Part shown: positions 10,868-22,293 of the stretch, in pieces | Layout: each line of letters begins with the position of its first letter | Position numbering within the stretch: position 1 is the stretch's first letter | Source of the DNA: Cellvibrionaceae bacterium | GTDB lineage: Bacteria; Pseudomonadota; Gammaproteobacteria; Pseudomonadales; Cellvibrionaceae | Length of the DNA stretch: 64,000 nt | Direction: 5' to 3' | Assembly: GCA_024707385.1 (NCBI GenBank) | Contig: JANPZW010000010.1 | Location: 1 to 64,000, forward strand | Notes under the pieces: model-generated | The model's database searches: none | Told to the model about the DNA's origin: nothing | The model's input: only the letters and a program-made list of their open reading frames with translations | Position numbers and translations under genes: made by a program

Positions 10868-12913
10868 GTGTTGCTTAAATTCTTGAAGTCGCTGGTCGCG
10901 TCCGATCACGACCGCGAGCTGACCGAGCTTCGCGAAGCTGTGGCGCGGCACCAGCGCATCTTTCACGGCAGCCACGGTTATGGGTATTTCGACTGGGACC
11001 TGATGGCCCGCCGCATGGATTGGAGCGGCGGCTACTGGCGTTATCTCGGTTACACCGACGAGGACGTGGATTACATCTCGGTCTCCACCAACTACTACGA
11101 TTACATCCACCCGGACGATGTCGACAAGGTGCGCGACGCCGTCGATCGCATGTTGAAAAAGCCGGGTCCCGGCGAAGTCACCTATCGCACCCGTCGCAAA
11201 AAAGGCGGTTACATCTGGTCGGAGATCCGCGCCGATTCGGTGCGCGACAAGAACGGCTGGGTGCTCTATATCAGTGGCATCGCTTTTGATGTCACCAAGC
11301 AGAAGCAGACCGAGCAGGCGCTGCTGATCAGCGAGGCGCGCCACGCGCGCATTATCCAATCCTCCAATGACGGTATTTGGGAGTGGGCGGCCGAGCACGG
11401 TGGCTTCCATTTTTCCAATCGCTGCTGGGAGCATCTGGGTTATACCGATCATGATGACGTCGTCAATCAGGGCATAGATCGCATCCAGGCCTGGCGCCGG
11501 CGGATGCATCCAGAGGATGGTGTGGCGTTTGACAAGGCGCTGGCGGCACACATCCGCAGCGAGTCACCCTTTGATGTGGAGTATCGGATCCGCGGCAAAG
11601 ACGAGAAGTGGCGCTGGATCCGCGCCCGCGGCCAGATGACATTCAACGAACGCGGTGAGCCGCTGCGAATGTCCGGCACCAATATGGACATCACCGAACT
11701 GAAGCTGGCTGAGGAGCGCGTCCTGCGCGCCAAAGAGGTGGCGGAAAAAGCCAATAAGGCCAAATCGGAATTCCTTTCCAGCATGAGTCACGAGTTACGC
11801 ACGCCGCTCAATGCCATCCTGGGGTTCGCCCAGCTGATCGAGATGGATGCGTCCGCGGCCCTCTCGCCGGGGATGCAGGAAAACGCGGCGGAAATACGTT
11901 CCGCGGGCGAGCATCTCCTGCAGCTGGTCGGCGACGTGTTGGATCTTGCCAAGATTGAAGCGGGGAAACTGACCCTGGCAATCGAGGTGTTGCGCCCGGT
12001 CGAGCTGGTCAAGGAGTGTCTGGCGCTCGTCAAAACCCAGGCCGAGGCGCGCAGTGTCCAACTGTGCCTGCAAACCAACGATCTGGCCGCCTGCGTGGTG
12101 AATGGCGATAAAGTCCGCCTGCGGCAGGTGTTTTTGAACCTGATCGGCAACGCCATCAAATACAACCGTGAACAGGGTAAGGTGGTGATCACCTGCTGCA
12201 TCGTCGATGACCAGTATCTGCGGGTCAATATAGAAGACACCGGTCGCGGTATTCCCAAAGAGCGCCACGCGGAAGTGTTCCAGCCGTTCAACCGGCTGGG
12301 CGCCGAACTGGGCAATATCGAAGGCAGCGGCGTGGGTCTTGTTATCACCCGCCAGCTGGTCGGTCATATGGGCGGTCGTATCGATTTCACCAGTGAAGAA
12401 GGCATGGGCAGCCAGTTCTGGGTGGATCTGCCGCTCTATCACGAGGGTGTACAGAGTGCGCCTGCCGCGCCTGCGCAGCCCGCCATCGCACTCGACGAAA
12501 GCGCGTTTCAGCTCTCGGTTTTCGGCAGCAAGAAAATCCTCTACATCGAGGACAATGTATCCAACCAGCGCCTAGTTGCCCGCCTATTGGCGCGCTATCC
12601 CAATCTGCAGCTGGATCTGGCGGCGGATGCTCTGCGCGGGCTTTATCTGGCGCGCACCAGCCGCCCCCACCTTATCCTGATGGATATCAACCTGCCGGGA
12701 ATGGACGGTTATGAGGCGCTGGAGGTGCTCAAGGCCGACCCCAATACGCGCAATATTCCGGTGGTGGCGCTGTCCGCCAATGCCATGGCGCAGGATTTGG
12801 ACAAGGGCCGCTCCGCCGGTTTTGCCTATTACCTGACCAAACCGCTCAATCTGCAACAGTTGATGGAAGTGATGAATACGTTGCTTGAGGAAGAGGACAC
12901 TCCTGTGTCCTGA
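10868..12913 (+). CDS. hybrid sensor histidine kinase (two PAS_3-type domains, HisKA, HATPase, C-terminal receiver)
   Basis: GTG start; two WRYLGYTDEDV.../WEHLGYTDHDDV... PAS units; SMSHELRTPLNAILGFAQ H-box; DTGRGIP and GSGVGL; receiver ILYIEDN...LILMDINLPGMDG...YYLTKPLN. Confidence 0.92.
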   Translation: MLLKFLKSLVASDHDRELTELREAVARHQRIFHGSHGYGYFDWDLMARRMDWSGGYWRYLGYTDEDVDYISVSTNYYDYIHPDDVDKVRDAVDRMLKKPGPGEVTYRTRRKKGGYIWSEIRADSVRDKNGWVLYISGIAFDVTKQKQTEQALLISEARHARIIQSSNDGIWEWAAEHGGFHFSNRCWEHLGYTDHDDVVNQGIDRIQAWRRRMHPEDGVAFDKALAAHIRSESPFDVEYRIRGKDEKWRWIRARGQMTFNERGEPLRMSGTNMDITELKLAEERVLRAKEVAEKANKAKSEFLSSMSHELRTPLNAILGFAQLIEMDASAALSPGMQENAAEIRSAGEHLLQLVGDVLDLAKIEAGKLTLAIEVLRPVELVKECLALVKTQAEARSVQLCLQTNDLAACVVNGDKVRLRQVFLNLIGNAIKYNREQGKVVITCCIVDDQYLRVNIEDTGRGIPKERHAEVFQPFNRLGAELGNIEGSGVGLVITRQLVGHMGGRIDFTSEEGMGSQFWVDLPLYHEGVQSAPAAPAQPAIALDESAFQLSVFGSKKILYIEDNVSNQRLVARLLARYPNLQLDLAADALRGLYLARTSRPHLILMDINLPGMDGYEALEVLKADPNTRNIPVVALSANAMAQDLDKGRSAGFAYYLTKPLNLQQLMEVMNTLLEEEDTPVS

Positions 12914-12927
12914 GGGCGCAGGGCGGT

Positions 12928-13728
12928 TTAGATGCCGCCCATGTGTTTGCCGACGATTTGCAGCAGAGGTTTGAAGACTTTGGGGGCGGCGCAGACGATA
13001 TTGCCGCTGGACAGAAAATCGCCGCCGCCTTTGAAGTCGCTGATCATGCCGCCAGCTTCTTTCACCAGCAGTACACCCGCCGCCATATCCCACTCTTTCA
13101 GGTTCATCTCCCAAAAGCCGTCATAGCGCCCGGCGGCCACATAGGCCAGATCAAGAGCGGCCGAACCCGGGCGGCGGATGCCGGCGGTCTGACCGGCGAT
13201 TTCGCGCAGGCACGCCAGGTAGGGTTCTATATGCTCAAGCGCAAAACCATTAAAAGGAATACCCGTGCCGATGAGGGCGCCGTCCAGGCTGCGGCGCGAG
13301 CTCACCCGGAGACGGCGGCCGTTTAGCGTGGCGCCTTTACCCTTGCTGGCAGTGAATTCCTCGCGCTTCATCGGATCCAGAACAATCCCGTGCAGGAGCT
13401 GGCCTTTGTGCACACAGGCGAGGGAAACCGCGAAGTGAGGGATGCCGTGGAGGAAGTTGGTGGTGCCGTCGAGGGGATCGATTACCCACTGGTATTCGGC
13501 GTCCGGATCGCCCACGGGGCCGGATTCCTCACCGCGGAAACCGTGGCTGGGGTAGGCTTTTTTCAAGTGGTAGATGATTTCCTGTTCCGCCTTGCGATCC
13601 ACCTCACTGACGAAATCGTTCTGGCCTTTTTCTTCGATATTGAGCAGGTCGACGCGCTCCAGGGAGCGTTCAATAATTTCTCCGGCTTTGCGCGCAGCGC
13701 GCAGGGCCATAGTAAGCATGGGTTCCAT
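12928..13728 (-). CDS. suhB: inositol-1-monophosphatase family protein
   Basis: GEESGPVGDPDAEYQWVIDPLDGTTNFLHGIPHFAVS; WDMAAGVLLVKEAGG; divergent from trmJ as in many gammaproteobacteria. Confidence 0.95.
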   Translation of the reverse strand: MEPMLTMALRAARKAGEIIERSLERVDLLNIEEKGQNDFVSEVDRKAEQEIIYHLKKAYPSHGFRGEESGPVGDPDAEYQWVIDPLDGTTNFLHGIPHFAVSLACVHKGQLLHGIVLDPMKREEFTASKGKGATLNGRRLRVSSRRSLDGALIGTGIPFNGFALEHIEPYLACLREIAGQTAGIRRPGSAALDLAYVAAGRYDGFWEMNLKEWDMAAGVLLVKEAGGMISDFKGGGDFLSSGNIVCAAPKVFKPLLQIVGKHMGGI

Positions 13729-13859
13729 GGAATAACTCTCGGACTGGAGGGGTGGCTGCAAAAAGCGCGGGATTATAACAGCGCGCCAGCGAATCTGCTA
13801 AACTCCGCGCCCTTTTGCACCGTCCGAATGGGCGCGAGCCAACCCCGAGAACTGAGCGC

Positions 13860-14672
13860 ATGTTCGACAAAATTCGCATGGTCCTGGTGAATACCACCCA
13901 TCCCGGCAACATAGGCGCCGCTGCCCGCGCCCTGAAAAATATGGGTCTGTCCCGTCTGGTGCTGGTCGACCCCCTGGAATATCCATCTGAGCGCGCCATT
14001 TGGCGCGCCGCTAATGCATTGGATGTCATGGACAAAATCCAGGTGGTCAGCACGCTCGACGAAGCGGTTGCCGATTGCGGTCTGGTTATTGGCACCAGCG
14101 CGCGGGAGCGGCGGATTCCCTGGCCGCTGGTGACCCCGCGCGAGTGCGGCGAGCGGGTCTGGGAGGAGGCGGCGCAGCATGAAGTGGCCATAGTCTTCGG
14201 CCGGGAAGACCGCGGTCTGACTAACGAAGAGCTGCAGAAGTGTCATTACCATGTCCATATTCCCGCCAATCCGGAATACAGCTCCCTCAATGTCGCTGCC
14301 GCGCTGCAAGTCATAGCCTATGAAGTGCGCATGTCGGCGCTCGCGGCGGAGCGGGGCGGAGTGCCGGTGCATTTCGACGATTGGGATCAGCCCCCCGCCC
14401 AACTGCAGGATGTGGAAATGTACTACACCCATCTTGAAGAAACCCTGTCGCGACTGGGTTTTCTAACCGTCGATAACCCCCGTCAGACCATGACCCGCCT
14501 GCGCCGCCTGTACAACCGCGTGCGCTTGGATCAGATGGAGCTGGGCATTCTGCGCGGTATTTTGACCTCGGTGCAGAACCATATTTTTCATTCCCGCAAC
14601 CGGATCGAAGCGCTCGAAGAGCGCGTGCGCGAGCTGGAACAGGCTGCTGAGGCGAGCGGGAAGAATACTTGA
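13860..14672 (+). CDS. trmJ: tRNA (cytidine/uridine-2'-O-)-methyltransferase TrmJ
   Basis: [38 protein letters not shown]...[15 protein letters not shown]; upstream of iscR. Confidence 0.95.
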   Translation: MFDKIRMVLVNTTHPGNIGAAARALKNMGLSRLVLVDPLEYPSERAIWRAANALDVMDKIQVVSTLDEAVADCGLVIGTSARERRIPWPLVTPRECGERVWEEAAQHEVAIVFGREDRGLTNEELQKCHYHVHIPANPEYSSLNVAAALQVIAYEVRMSALAAERGGVPVHFDDWDQPPAQLQDVEMYYTHLEETLSRLGFLTVDNPRQTMTRLRRLYNRVRLDQMELGILRGILTSVQNHIFHSRNRIEALEERVRELEQAAEASGKNT

Positions 14673-14697
14673 CCAAATTACTAGGTTATTTGATAAT
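14665..14697 (+). promoter_or_regulatory. iscR promoter with overlapping IscR type-1-like operator
   Basis: TTGACC-17 bp-GATAAT (14669-14697); ATACTTGACCAAATTACTAGGTTAT (14665-14689) matches 21/25 positions of the type-1 consensus ATASYYGACTRWWWYAGTCRRSTAT by hand alignment. Confidence 0.75.
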
Positions 14698-14736
14698 TCC
14701 CGTCCTCTTTTGTCGGCGTTTGCCTGGGGAATCATC

Positions 14737-15222
14737 ATGCGTTTAACGACCAAGGGCCGATACGCGGTCACAGCGATGCTCGACCTGGCGTTGCACAGCA
14801 CTGAAGGCCCAGTCAGTCTTGCAGACATCTCCCGCCGCCAGGAAATTTCCCTGTCCTACCTCGAACAATTATTTGCCAAATTGCGCCAGAACGATCTTGT
14901 CTGCAGTGTGCGTGGCCCCGGCGGCGGGTATCGCTTGAAGCGTCCGCTGGAAGATGTGTTTGTCGCCCAGATCATAGATGCGGTGAACGAATCCGTGGAC
15001 GCGACCAACTGCGGTGGCGCGGGCAATTGCCAGCAGGGGGAGGTGTGTCTGACGCATTATTTGTGGACCGACCTCAGCCAGCAAATCCACCAGTTCTTAA
15101 GTGGCATCAGTCTGGCGAGTCTGGTTGCCCGTCGCGACGTTCAATCCGTCTCCGCACGCCAGAACAGCCGCTCCATTCTCGATGATGACGAGAGCGTTAT
15201 TGCTGTCACATCGCTCAACTGA
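14737..15222 (+). CDS. iscR: Fe-S cluster regulator IscR (Rrf2 family)
   Basis: [20 protein letters not shown]; three-Cys cluster motif [13 protein letters not shown]. Confidence 0.97.
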   Translation: MRLTTKGRYAVTAMLDLALHSTEGPVSLADISRRQEISLSYLEQLFAKLRQNDLVCSVRGPGGGYRLKRPLEDVFVAQIIDAVNESVDATNCGGAGNCQQGEVCLTHYLWTDLSQQIHQFLSGISLASLVARRDVQSVSARQNSRSILDDDESVIAVTSLN

Positions 15223-15238
15223 TTCCGGTCCACCTTCA

Positions 15239-16402
15239 ATGTTGAAGCAGGTTTATCTCGATTACGCCGCCACCACCCCGGTCGACCCCCAGGTCGCAGC
15301 GAAGATGGGCGAGTGCCTGACGTTTGACGGCAATTTCGGCAATCCCGCGTCGCGCTCCCATTTCTACGGTTGGCGCGCGGAAGAGGCGGTAGAGGAGGCG
15401 CGCAATCAGGTGGCGGCGCTGCTGTCTGCCGATCCGCGGGAGATCGTTTGGACCAGCGGTGCGACCGAGTCAAACAATCTGGCAATCAAAGGCTTGATCG
15501 AAGCTCGCCGCCCGCAAGGCGGCCACATTATTACGTCTGTGACCGAGCACAAGGCGGTGGTGGACGTGTGCAAGTATCTGGAAAGCAAAGGTTGCGAGGT
15601 CACCTGGCTGACGCCAGCGGCTGATGGTCTTATCCGCCCTGAGCAGGTGGCGTATGCCCTGCGGGACGACACGGCGCTGGTCAGCCTCATGCACGTCAAC
15701 AACGAAATCGGCGTGGTCACCGATATCGCTGCCATAGGTGCTTTATGTCGCCAGCGCGGCGTTATTTTTCATGTGGATGCGGCCCAGAGCGCCGGCAAGC
15801 TGGATCTGGACGTGCACCGGCTGCAGGTGGATCTGCTCTCCTTATCTGCCCATAAGATGTACGGCCCCAAAGGCGTGGGTGCGCTCTTCGTGCGGCGCAC
15901 CAGTGATCTGAAGCTGTCGCCATTGCTGCACGGCGGTGGGCACGAGCGCGGTATGCGCTCCGGCACCTTGGCGACTCATCAGATTGTAGGTCTGGGTGAG
16001 GCGGCGCGCCTCGCGCAGATGGTCATGGTGGAGGAGCAGGCAAACATCAAAGAGCTGCGCGACCGTTTTTGGCGCGGGTTGCAGCAGCTCGACGAGGTTT
16101 ACGTCAACGGCGCACTTGAGCCGCGTGTGGCTGGAAATCTGAATGTGAGTTTTGGCGCTGTGGACGGCGAACAGCTGCTGCTGATGTTGCGGGAACTGGC
16201 GGTATCCACCGGTTCCGCCTGCACGTCGGCCAGCCTGGAACCCTCATATGTTCTCAAGGCCATAGGTATAAGTGACGCGCTGGCGCACAGCGCCCTGCGC
16301 TTCAGTTTCGGTCGCTTTACCACAGTGACGGATGTGGATTTTGCCATCGAAAAAGTGGTGACCGCAGTGCGCGAAATGCGCCGGCAGGCCGTCCATCATT
16401 AA
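15239..16402 (+). CDS. iscS: cysteine desulfurase, IscS/NifS type
   Basis: [48 protein letters not shown] active-site Cys loop. Confidence 0.93.
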   Translation: MLKQVYLDYAATTPVDPQVAAKMGECLTFDGNFGNPASRSHFYGWRAEEAVEEARNQVAALLSADPREIVWTSGATESNNLAIKGLIEARRPQGGHIITSVTEHKAVVDVCKYLESKGCEVTWLTPAADGLIRPEQVAYALRDDTALVSLMHVNNEIGVVTDIAAIGALCRQRGVIFHVDAAQSAGKLDLDVHRLQVDLLSLSAHKMYGPKGVGALFVRRTSDLKLSPLLHGGGHERGMRSGTLATHQIVGLGEAARLAQMVMVEEQANIKELRDRFWRGLQQLDEVYVNGALEPRVAGNLNVSFGAVDGEQLLLMLRELAVSTGSACTSASLEPSYVLKAIGISDALAHSALRFSFGRFTTVTDVDFAIEKVVTAVREMRRQAVHH

Positions 16403-16442
16403 TCCGGCGTGGCCGTCGGACGATCTCAAAGGTTGTAATGTC

Positions 16443-17882
16443 ATGTCGCAAGAACAAATCGACAGTTTGATCAAGAAAGAATACGCCGCTGGATTTGTCA
16501 CCCAGATCGAGTCCGATACGCTTCCGCCCGGTCTGGATGAAAATGTCATTGCTTTTATTTCCAGCAAAAAAGATGAACCGCAGTGGATGCTGGAGTGGCG
16601 TTTGAAGGCCTATCGCGCCTGGCGGGAAATGGAAGAGCCGACCTGGGCGCACGTCAGCTATCCGAAAATTGACTTCGACGAGATCTCCTATTACTCCGCG
16701 CCGAAAAGTATGGCGGATAAGCCAAAAAGTCTGGACGAGGTGGACCCGCAACTGCTGGAAACCTATAAAAAGCTGGGTATTCCGCTGCATGAACAGGAAA
16801 TGCTGGCCGGGGTTGCCGTTGATGCGGTATTTGATTCGGTTTCAGTGGCGACGACATTCCGCGGCAAATTGAAAGATGCCGGGGTGATTTTCTGCCCTAT
16901 TTCCGAAGCGGTGCGGGAATATCCTGAGCTGGTGCAGAAATACCTCGGCAGCGTGGTGCCGCAAAAAGACAACTATTATGCGGCGCTCAACAGCGCAGTA
17001 TTCAGTGATGGCTCTTTCGTCTATATCCCGAAAGGCGTGAAGTGCCCGATGGAGCTTTCCACTTATTTTCGCATCAACGAATCCAAAACCGGCCAGTTCG
17101 AGCGCACCTTGATTATTGCGGATGAGGGCAGCCAAGTCAGTTATCTGGAAGGCTGTACGGCGCCCATGCGCGATGAAAACCAATTGCACGCGGCGGTAGT
17201 TGAGTTGGTGGCGCTGGACAATGCGACCATCAAATACTCCACCGTGCAAAACTGGTATCCAGGTGACGCCCATGGCAAAGGCGGAATTTACAATTTCGTC
17301 ACCAAGCGCGCGGTCGCCCACACCAACGCGCGCGTCTCCTGGACTCAGGTTGAAACGGGTTCTGCGGTGACCTGGAAATATCCAAGTTGTGTGTTGAAGG
17401 GCGATAACAGTATCGGTGAATTTTATTCCGTTGCTTTGACCAATAATTTCCAGCAAGCCGATACCGGAACGAAAATGATCCACCTGGGTAAAAACACCCG
17501 CTCAACGATTGTTTCCAAGGGAATTTCCGCGGGCAAAAGTTCTAACGCCTATCGCGGACTTGTGCGTATGAATCCGGGCGCGAGCGGCGCGCGCAATTAT
17601 ACGCAGTGTGATTCACTGCTGATCGGCGACCAATGTGCGGCCCACACATTCCCCTACATCGAAAGTAAAAACCCGTCCGCCATCATCGAGCACGAGGCGA
17701 CAACCTCCAAAGTCAGCGACGATCAACTTTATTTATGCCAGCAGCGTGGAATCAGTGCGGAAAAGGCCGTATCCATGATCGTCAACGGATTTTGTAAAGA
17801 GGTATTCAAGGAGCTGCCGATGGAATTTGCGGTGGAAGCGGGCAAGCTCCTGGAAGTCAGTCTCGAAGGTTCAGTCGGTTGA
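16443..17882 (+). CDS. sufB: Fe-S cluster assembly scaffold SufB
   Basis: [47 protein letters not shown]; 479 aa. Confidence 0.97.
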   Translation: MSQEQIDSLIKKEYAAGFVTQIESDTLPPGLDENVIAFISSKKDEPQWMLEWRLKAYRAWREMEEPTWAHVSYPKIDFDEISYYSAPKSMADKPKSLDEVDPQLLETYKKLGIPLHEQEMLAGVAVDAVFDSVSVATTFRGKLKDAGVIFCPISEAVREYPELVQKYLGSVVPQKDNYYAALNSAVFSDGSFVYIPKGVKCPMELSTYFRINESKTGQFERTLIIADEGSQVSYLEGCTAPMRDENQLHAAVVELVALDNATIKYSTVQNWYPGDAHGKGGIYNFVTKRAVAHTNARVSWTQVETGSAVTWKYPSCVLKGDNSIGEFYSVALTNNFQQADTGTKMIHLGKNTRSTIVSKGISAGKSSNAYRGLVRMNPGASGARNYTQCDSLLIGDQCAAHTFPYIESKNPSAIIEHEATTSKVSDDQLYLCQQRGISAEKAVSMIVNGFCKEVFKELPMEFAVEAGKLLEVSLEGSVG

Positions 17883-17947
17883 TTCCTGCGATTTATTAAT
17901 TATTGAATGGCGCAGAGCGTTCTGCGTCGATATTGGAGAAGAATTTG

Positions 17948-18698
17948 ATGTTGTCGATTCGCAACCTGCACGCAAGTGTGGACGACAAAGCCATATTGAA
18001 AGGCCTGAACCTCGACGTTAAAGCGGGTGAGGTGCATGCCATCATGGGCCCGAATGGCTCTGGCAAAAGCACCACCGGACATGTCCTCTCCGGCCGCCCA
18101 GGCTATGAGGCGACTGCGGGCGAAGTGGAATTTCTCGGTAAAAATCTGCTTGAAATGGATACCGAGGAGCGCGCGCGCGAAGGCCTTTTTCTCGCTTTTC
18201 AATACCCTGTGGAAATTCCGGGTGTCAGCAATATGGAATTTCTCAAAGCGGCTGTCGACGCTCAGCGGGAGCATCGCGGGGAAGCGCCTCTGGATGCGGT
18301 CAGCTTTATGAAAAAAGCCCGCGACATTTGCAAAGCGGTCAATCTCGATCAGTCTTTTCTCAAGCGCGGCGTGAATGAAGGTTTTTCCGGCGGCGAAAAA
18401 GAAGCGCAATGAAATCATGCAAATGATGCTGCTCGAGCCGAAGCTGGCAATTTTGGATGAAACTGATTCAGGACTGGATATCGATGCCCTCCAGACCGTG
18501 GCTCAAGGTGTAAACGCACTGCGCAGCCCGGAGCGCGCTTTTATTGTGGTGACACACTATCAGCGACTTCTCGACTATATAGTGCCGGATTACGTGCATG
18601 TGTTGGCAGGTGGCCGCATCATCAAATCCGGTGATAAATCGCTTGCGCTCGAGCTGGAGGAAAAAGGTTACGGTTGGCTTGAGGGTGAGGCAATCTGA
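17948..18698 (+). CDS. sufC: Fe-S assembly ATPase SufC, apparent +1 nt frameshift at A5 run 18396-18400
   Basis: Frame 1 [20 protein letters not shown]...[20 protein letters not shown]...FSGGEKEAQ*; the conserved [36 protein letters not shown] continues in another frame if one A is removed. Confidence 0.93.
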
Positions 18699-20036
18699 TG
18701 GCACAGGTTCTCCAGCAGCTGGCGGGTGTTCGACCGCAAAATCCCGATTGGTTGCGCAGCCTGAATGAGGCTGGCGCGGCCGTAGTGCGCAATACCGGTT
18801 GGCCGACGCGGAAAACCGAGCAGTGGAAATACACATCCCTGCGGGCTCTGGAGCAGGTGGATTATTTCAGCGCTCGAGGTCAGGCGCCGAAGGATTTGGC
18901 GGGCCTCGCAGAGCTCTGCGCCATCGACAATCTCGATGCACACACTCTGTTTTTTGTGAATGGAATTTTTAGCACTGCTTTGTCCCGCCTGCAGGGGCTG
19001 GAGAATGGCGTCAGCCTGGTGTCATTTGCAGATGCCGACGCGCAGCAGAGCGCGCAAATTCGCGAATGGCTGGGCAGTGTGGTGGAATCGGACCGCCATT
19101 TATTTGCCGCAGTAAATAATCAGTTGCTCGATTGCGGTGCTTTTTTTGCAGGTTGGCAAAAATGTGCAGTTGAATAAGCCGGTGCAGGTTGTCTGGCTCA
19201 CCACGGCGAATGACACTCCTTTTTATGTTCCGCAACGTCTGCTGGTGGTGTTGGAATCCAATGCGTCCGCTGCGGTGGTGGAGCAATTTATTTCCACCGC
19301 TGAGGCCCAGTCGTGTTTTACCCATGGCGTTACGGAAGTGCGTTTGGCGGATGGCGCTCGCTGTGATCATTATCGGCTTCATCTCGAAGCTCCGGGCGCG
19401 TTGCACGCAGGCGGTGTTTATGCCGCGCTGGGTGCAAACTCGCATTTCAATAGCTTTCATCTGGCTCTCGGCGGCGTGCTCAAACGCATCGATGTGGTGA
19501 TCAACCATAATGGCCCCGGCGCGGATTGTGTGCTCAATGGTGTGTACTTGCCGCGGGAAAATCAGCAGATTGATTATCACACCTGTATTGAACATCGCGT
19601 GCCCCACTGTACGACTCAGGAAGTGTTTCGCGGCATAGTCGCTGACAGCGCCAAAGCCGTTTTCAACGGGCGAATTCACATTCATCCGAACGCGCAGAAA
19701 ACCCTGGCGCAGCTCAGTAATAAAAATTTGTTGTTGAGTGACAAAGCAGAAGTGGCTACCAAACCCGAGCTGGAAATTTATGCCGACGATGTGCAGTGCG
19801 CACACGGTGCAACCGTGGCGCGGCTCGACGAAAATGCGCTGCATTATTTCCGCACCCGCGGCGTGTCGCAGCGCGAAGCGGAAGTGATGTTGAGTTTCGG
19901 CTTTATCAACGAGCTGATTGATAAATTGAAACTGCCTGCTGTGGTGAATTATCTGCGCCCGGTTTTGACCCAGTGGTTCGCGCGTGATCCGGATCTGGTG
20001 CGCCATTTGCTGAATACCCCCGGACAAGAGTTGTGA
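18698..20036 (+). CDS. sufD: Fe-S assembly protein SufD, apparent +1 nt frameshift at T7 run 19141-19147
   Basis: [11 protein letters not shown]...RKTEQWKYTSLRAL then, after removing one T, ...DCGAFLQVGKNVQLNKPVQVVWL...KTLAQLSNKNLLLSDKAEVATKPELEIYADDVQCAHGAT. Confidence 0.93.
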
Positions 20037-20052
20037 GCATGCGGAGGCTGAC

Positions 20053-21273
20053 GTGAGTTATTTCGATCCAGAAAAAATTCGCCGGGATTTCCCCATTTTG
20101 CAGCAGCAGGTTCACGGCCAGCCGCTGGTTTATCTGGATAGTGCCGCCACCACGCAAAAACCGCAGGTGGTATTGGATGCTTTGGATCATTATTACCGCC
20201 TGGACAATTCCAATGTCCACCGCGCGGCGCACGCGTTAGCGGACCGCGCCACCACGGCCTTTGAAAATGCGCGCAGAAGCGTCGCGTCATTTATTGGCAG
20301 CCCTAAAGTGGAACAGGTGATCTGGACGCGCGGCACCACCGAGTCGATCAATCTGGTGGCTAGTTCCTACGGCCGCATTGCGTTGCAACCGGGTGACAAA
20401 ATCCTCGTCTCCATGCTGGAGCACCATTCCAATATTGTTCCCTGGCAATTAATTGCAGCCGAGCGCGGTGCATCGGTCGTTCCTATTCCGATCGACGCTC
20501 GTGGGGATCTGGATATGGACAGCTATAAAGCGCTGCTCGACGAGCGGGTGAAAATAGTTGCAGTCAATCAGGTTTCCAATGCTCTGGGCACGGTCAATCC
20601 CATTAAATCCATTGTGCGGGAGGCCCATGCGGTGGGCGCCAGGGTGCTGGTCGATGGCGCTCAAGCGATTGCCCATTTCCCGGTTGATGTGCAGGATCTG
20701 GGATGCGATTTTTACGCTTTTTCCGGCCATAAAGCCTTTGGTCCTACGGGCATTGGTGCGCTCTGGGGTCGCGAAGCACTTTTGGAACAAATGCCGCCTT
20801 ATCAGGGTGGTGGTGAAATGATCGAAACCGTGACTTTCGCAGCCACGACATTTAATCAGCTGCCGTATAAATTCGAAGCGGGTACACCGGATATTGCAGG
20901 CGCGATTGGTATGGCTGCGGCGCTGGATTATCTTGCGGCACTTGATCGCGTCGCCTTGCAACAATATGAACACCAGTTATTGCAGACGGCAATTCGCCTG
21001 GGTGAAGAAAACGGGCTGCAGCGAATCGGCGCTCCGCGAGAGGCCGCTGGTGTTTACAGCTTTTTGATTCCAGGCGCTCATCCTGCGGATGTGGGTACTT
21101 TGTTGGATCAGCAAGGTGTGGCTGTGCGCACAGGTCATCATTGCGCGCAGCCTTTAATGGCGCACCTAGCTATTCCGGGTACCGTGCGGGCGTCCTTTTC
21201 CCTGTACAGCAATCTCGATGATGTTGAGCGCCTTTTTGCGGCGCTCAACAAGGTCAAAACCTTTTTGCTTTAG
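20053..21273 (+). CDS. sufS: cysteine desulfurase SufS
   Basis: GTG start; YLDSAATTQKPQVVLDALDHYY...NVHRAAHALA; AVRTGHHCAQPLM active-site Cys. Confidence 0.96.
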   Translation: MSYFDPEKIRRDFPILQQQVHGQPLVYLDSAATTQKPQVVLDALDHYYRLDNSNVHRAAHALADRATTAFENARRSVASFIGSPKVEQVIWTRGTTESINLVASSYGRIALQPGDKILVSMLEHHSNIVPWQLIAAERGASVVPIPIDARGDLDMDSYKALLDERVKIVAVNQVSNALGTVNPIKSIVREAHAVGARVLVDGAQAIAHFPVDVQDLGCDFYAFSGHKAFGPTGIGALWGREALLEQMPPYQGGGEMIETVTFAATTFNQLPYKFEAGTPDIAGAIGMAAALDYLAALDRVALQQYEHQLLQTAIRLGEENGLQRIGAPREAAGVYSFLIPGAHPADVGTLLDQQGVAVRTGHHCAQPLMAHLAIPGTVRASFSLYSNLDDVERLFAALNKVKTFLL

Positions 21274-21292
21274 TGGTGGCGGAGATCAATTT

Positions 21293-21658
21293 ATGTCCGT
21301 GGAAACATACAGCAGCAATCCCCGTGAGCTTATCGAATCCATTTCGGTAACGGATGCGGCAGTTGCACATTTTCGTCGCTTGCTGAGTCAAAACGCCAAA
21401 AAAGGCGTGCGTATCAGTCTAAAGGAAAGTGGGTGCACGGGATTCAAATACGTAATTGAAGAAGTGGACGGGCCGGCTGCCGGTGACACCACCCGCACGT
21501 TGGCCGACGACGTGGATTTGTACGTGGAAACCGGCTGCCTTGCTGCGCTCAAGGGACTCGAAATCGATTTGACCCAAATGGGCCTCAATCGCAATCTGGT
21601 TATGAATAATCCCAACGTAAAAGATGCCTGCGGTTGCGGCGAAAGCTTTAGCGTGTAA
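21293..21658 (+). CDS. sufA: HesB/IscA/SufA-family Fe-S carrier
   Basis: SLKESGCTGFKYVIEEVDGP and C-terminal ACGCGESFSV (conserved Cys/CGC). Confidence 0.9.
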   Translation: MSVETYSSNPRELIESISVTDAAVAHFRRLLSQNAKKGVRISLKESGCTGFKYVIEEVDGPAAGDTTRTLADDVDLYVETGCLAALKGLEIDLTQMGLNRNLVMNNPNVKDACGCGESFSV

Positions 21659-21756
21659 GAAGTTTTAGTGTGTAAACGCTTTAATCTGTAGGCAGCGTTA
21701 AATGTGCAGAGCGTTAGCGTGTAAGCAACGTTGGAAAATCAATTCTGGAAAAAACT

Positions 21757-22293
21757 ATGTCTGAACAGAGAGTGGTGGTCACGGTAAGAGACTGTCCCGG
21801 TCGCCTTGTTCCGGTGGGCACCCCGCTGACCATCCCGGCCCATACATTTGTGACTGTGACCCAGTCATTGGGTGGCAATTTTACCGTCGTTTATCAGGGA
21901 AATATGGTGCGTATTGACGGTACGGACGCAGATGCTCTGGGAATGGAAAAATTTGAGCTGCTGTTCGAAAATCCAGGCGACGAAAAAATTCACGAAGAGC
22001 AGATCTGGCAGGCGTTGGAGACGGTGTACGATCCGGAAATTCCGGTCAATCTGAAAAGTCTAGGCCTCATCTACAAAGTGGCGATTGACCAGGCGAATGG
22101 AAAAGTGGTCATCGATATGACGCTCACCGCTCCGGGTTGTGGTATGGGACCTGTGTTGGTAGGCGACGTGAAATACCGCGTCGCGCTAGTGCCCAATGTG
22201 AAATCGGTGGAAGTCGAGCTGGTGTTCGATCCGCCATGGAGTCGCCATATGATGTCCGAAGAGGCGCAACTGGAAACAGGAATGTTTTACTAA
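21757..22293 (+). CDS. sufT: SUF system protein SufT (DUF59/MIP18 domain)
   Basis: RLVPVGTPLTIPAHTFVTVTQSLGGNFTV...WQALETVYDPEIPVNLKSLGLIYKV...MTLTAPGCGMGPVLVGDV. Confidence 0.9.
   Translation: MSEQRVVVTVRDCPGRLVPVGTPLTIPAHTFVTVTQSLGGNFTVVYQGNMVRIDGTDADALGMEKFELLFENPGDEKIHEEQIWQALETVYDPEIPVNLKSLGLIYKVAIDQANGKVVIDMTLTAPGCGMGPVLVGDVKYRVALVPNVKSVEVELVFDPPWSRHMMSEEAQLETGMFY

Noticed and set aside
18390-19150. Programmed frameshifting in sufC and sufD
   Set aside because: Corrections need +1 at simple A5 and T7 runs without canonical +1 signals; mixed directions of indels across the window favour sequencing error.
19011-20027. 338-aa minus-strand ORF opposite sufD
   Set aside because: Antisense shadow of a conserved coding gene; composition (His/Arg/Gln-rich) typical of spurious ORFs in GC-rich sequence.
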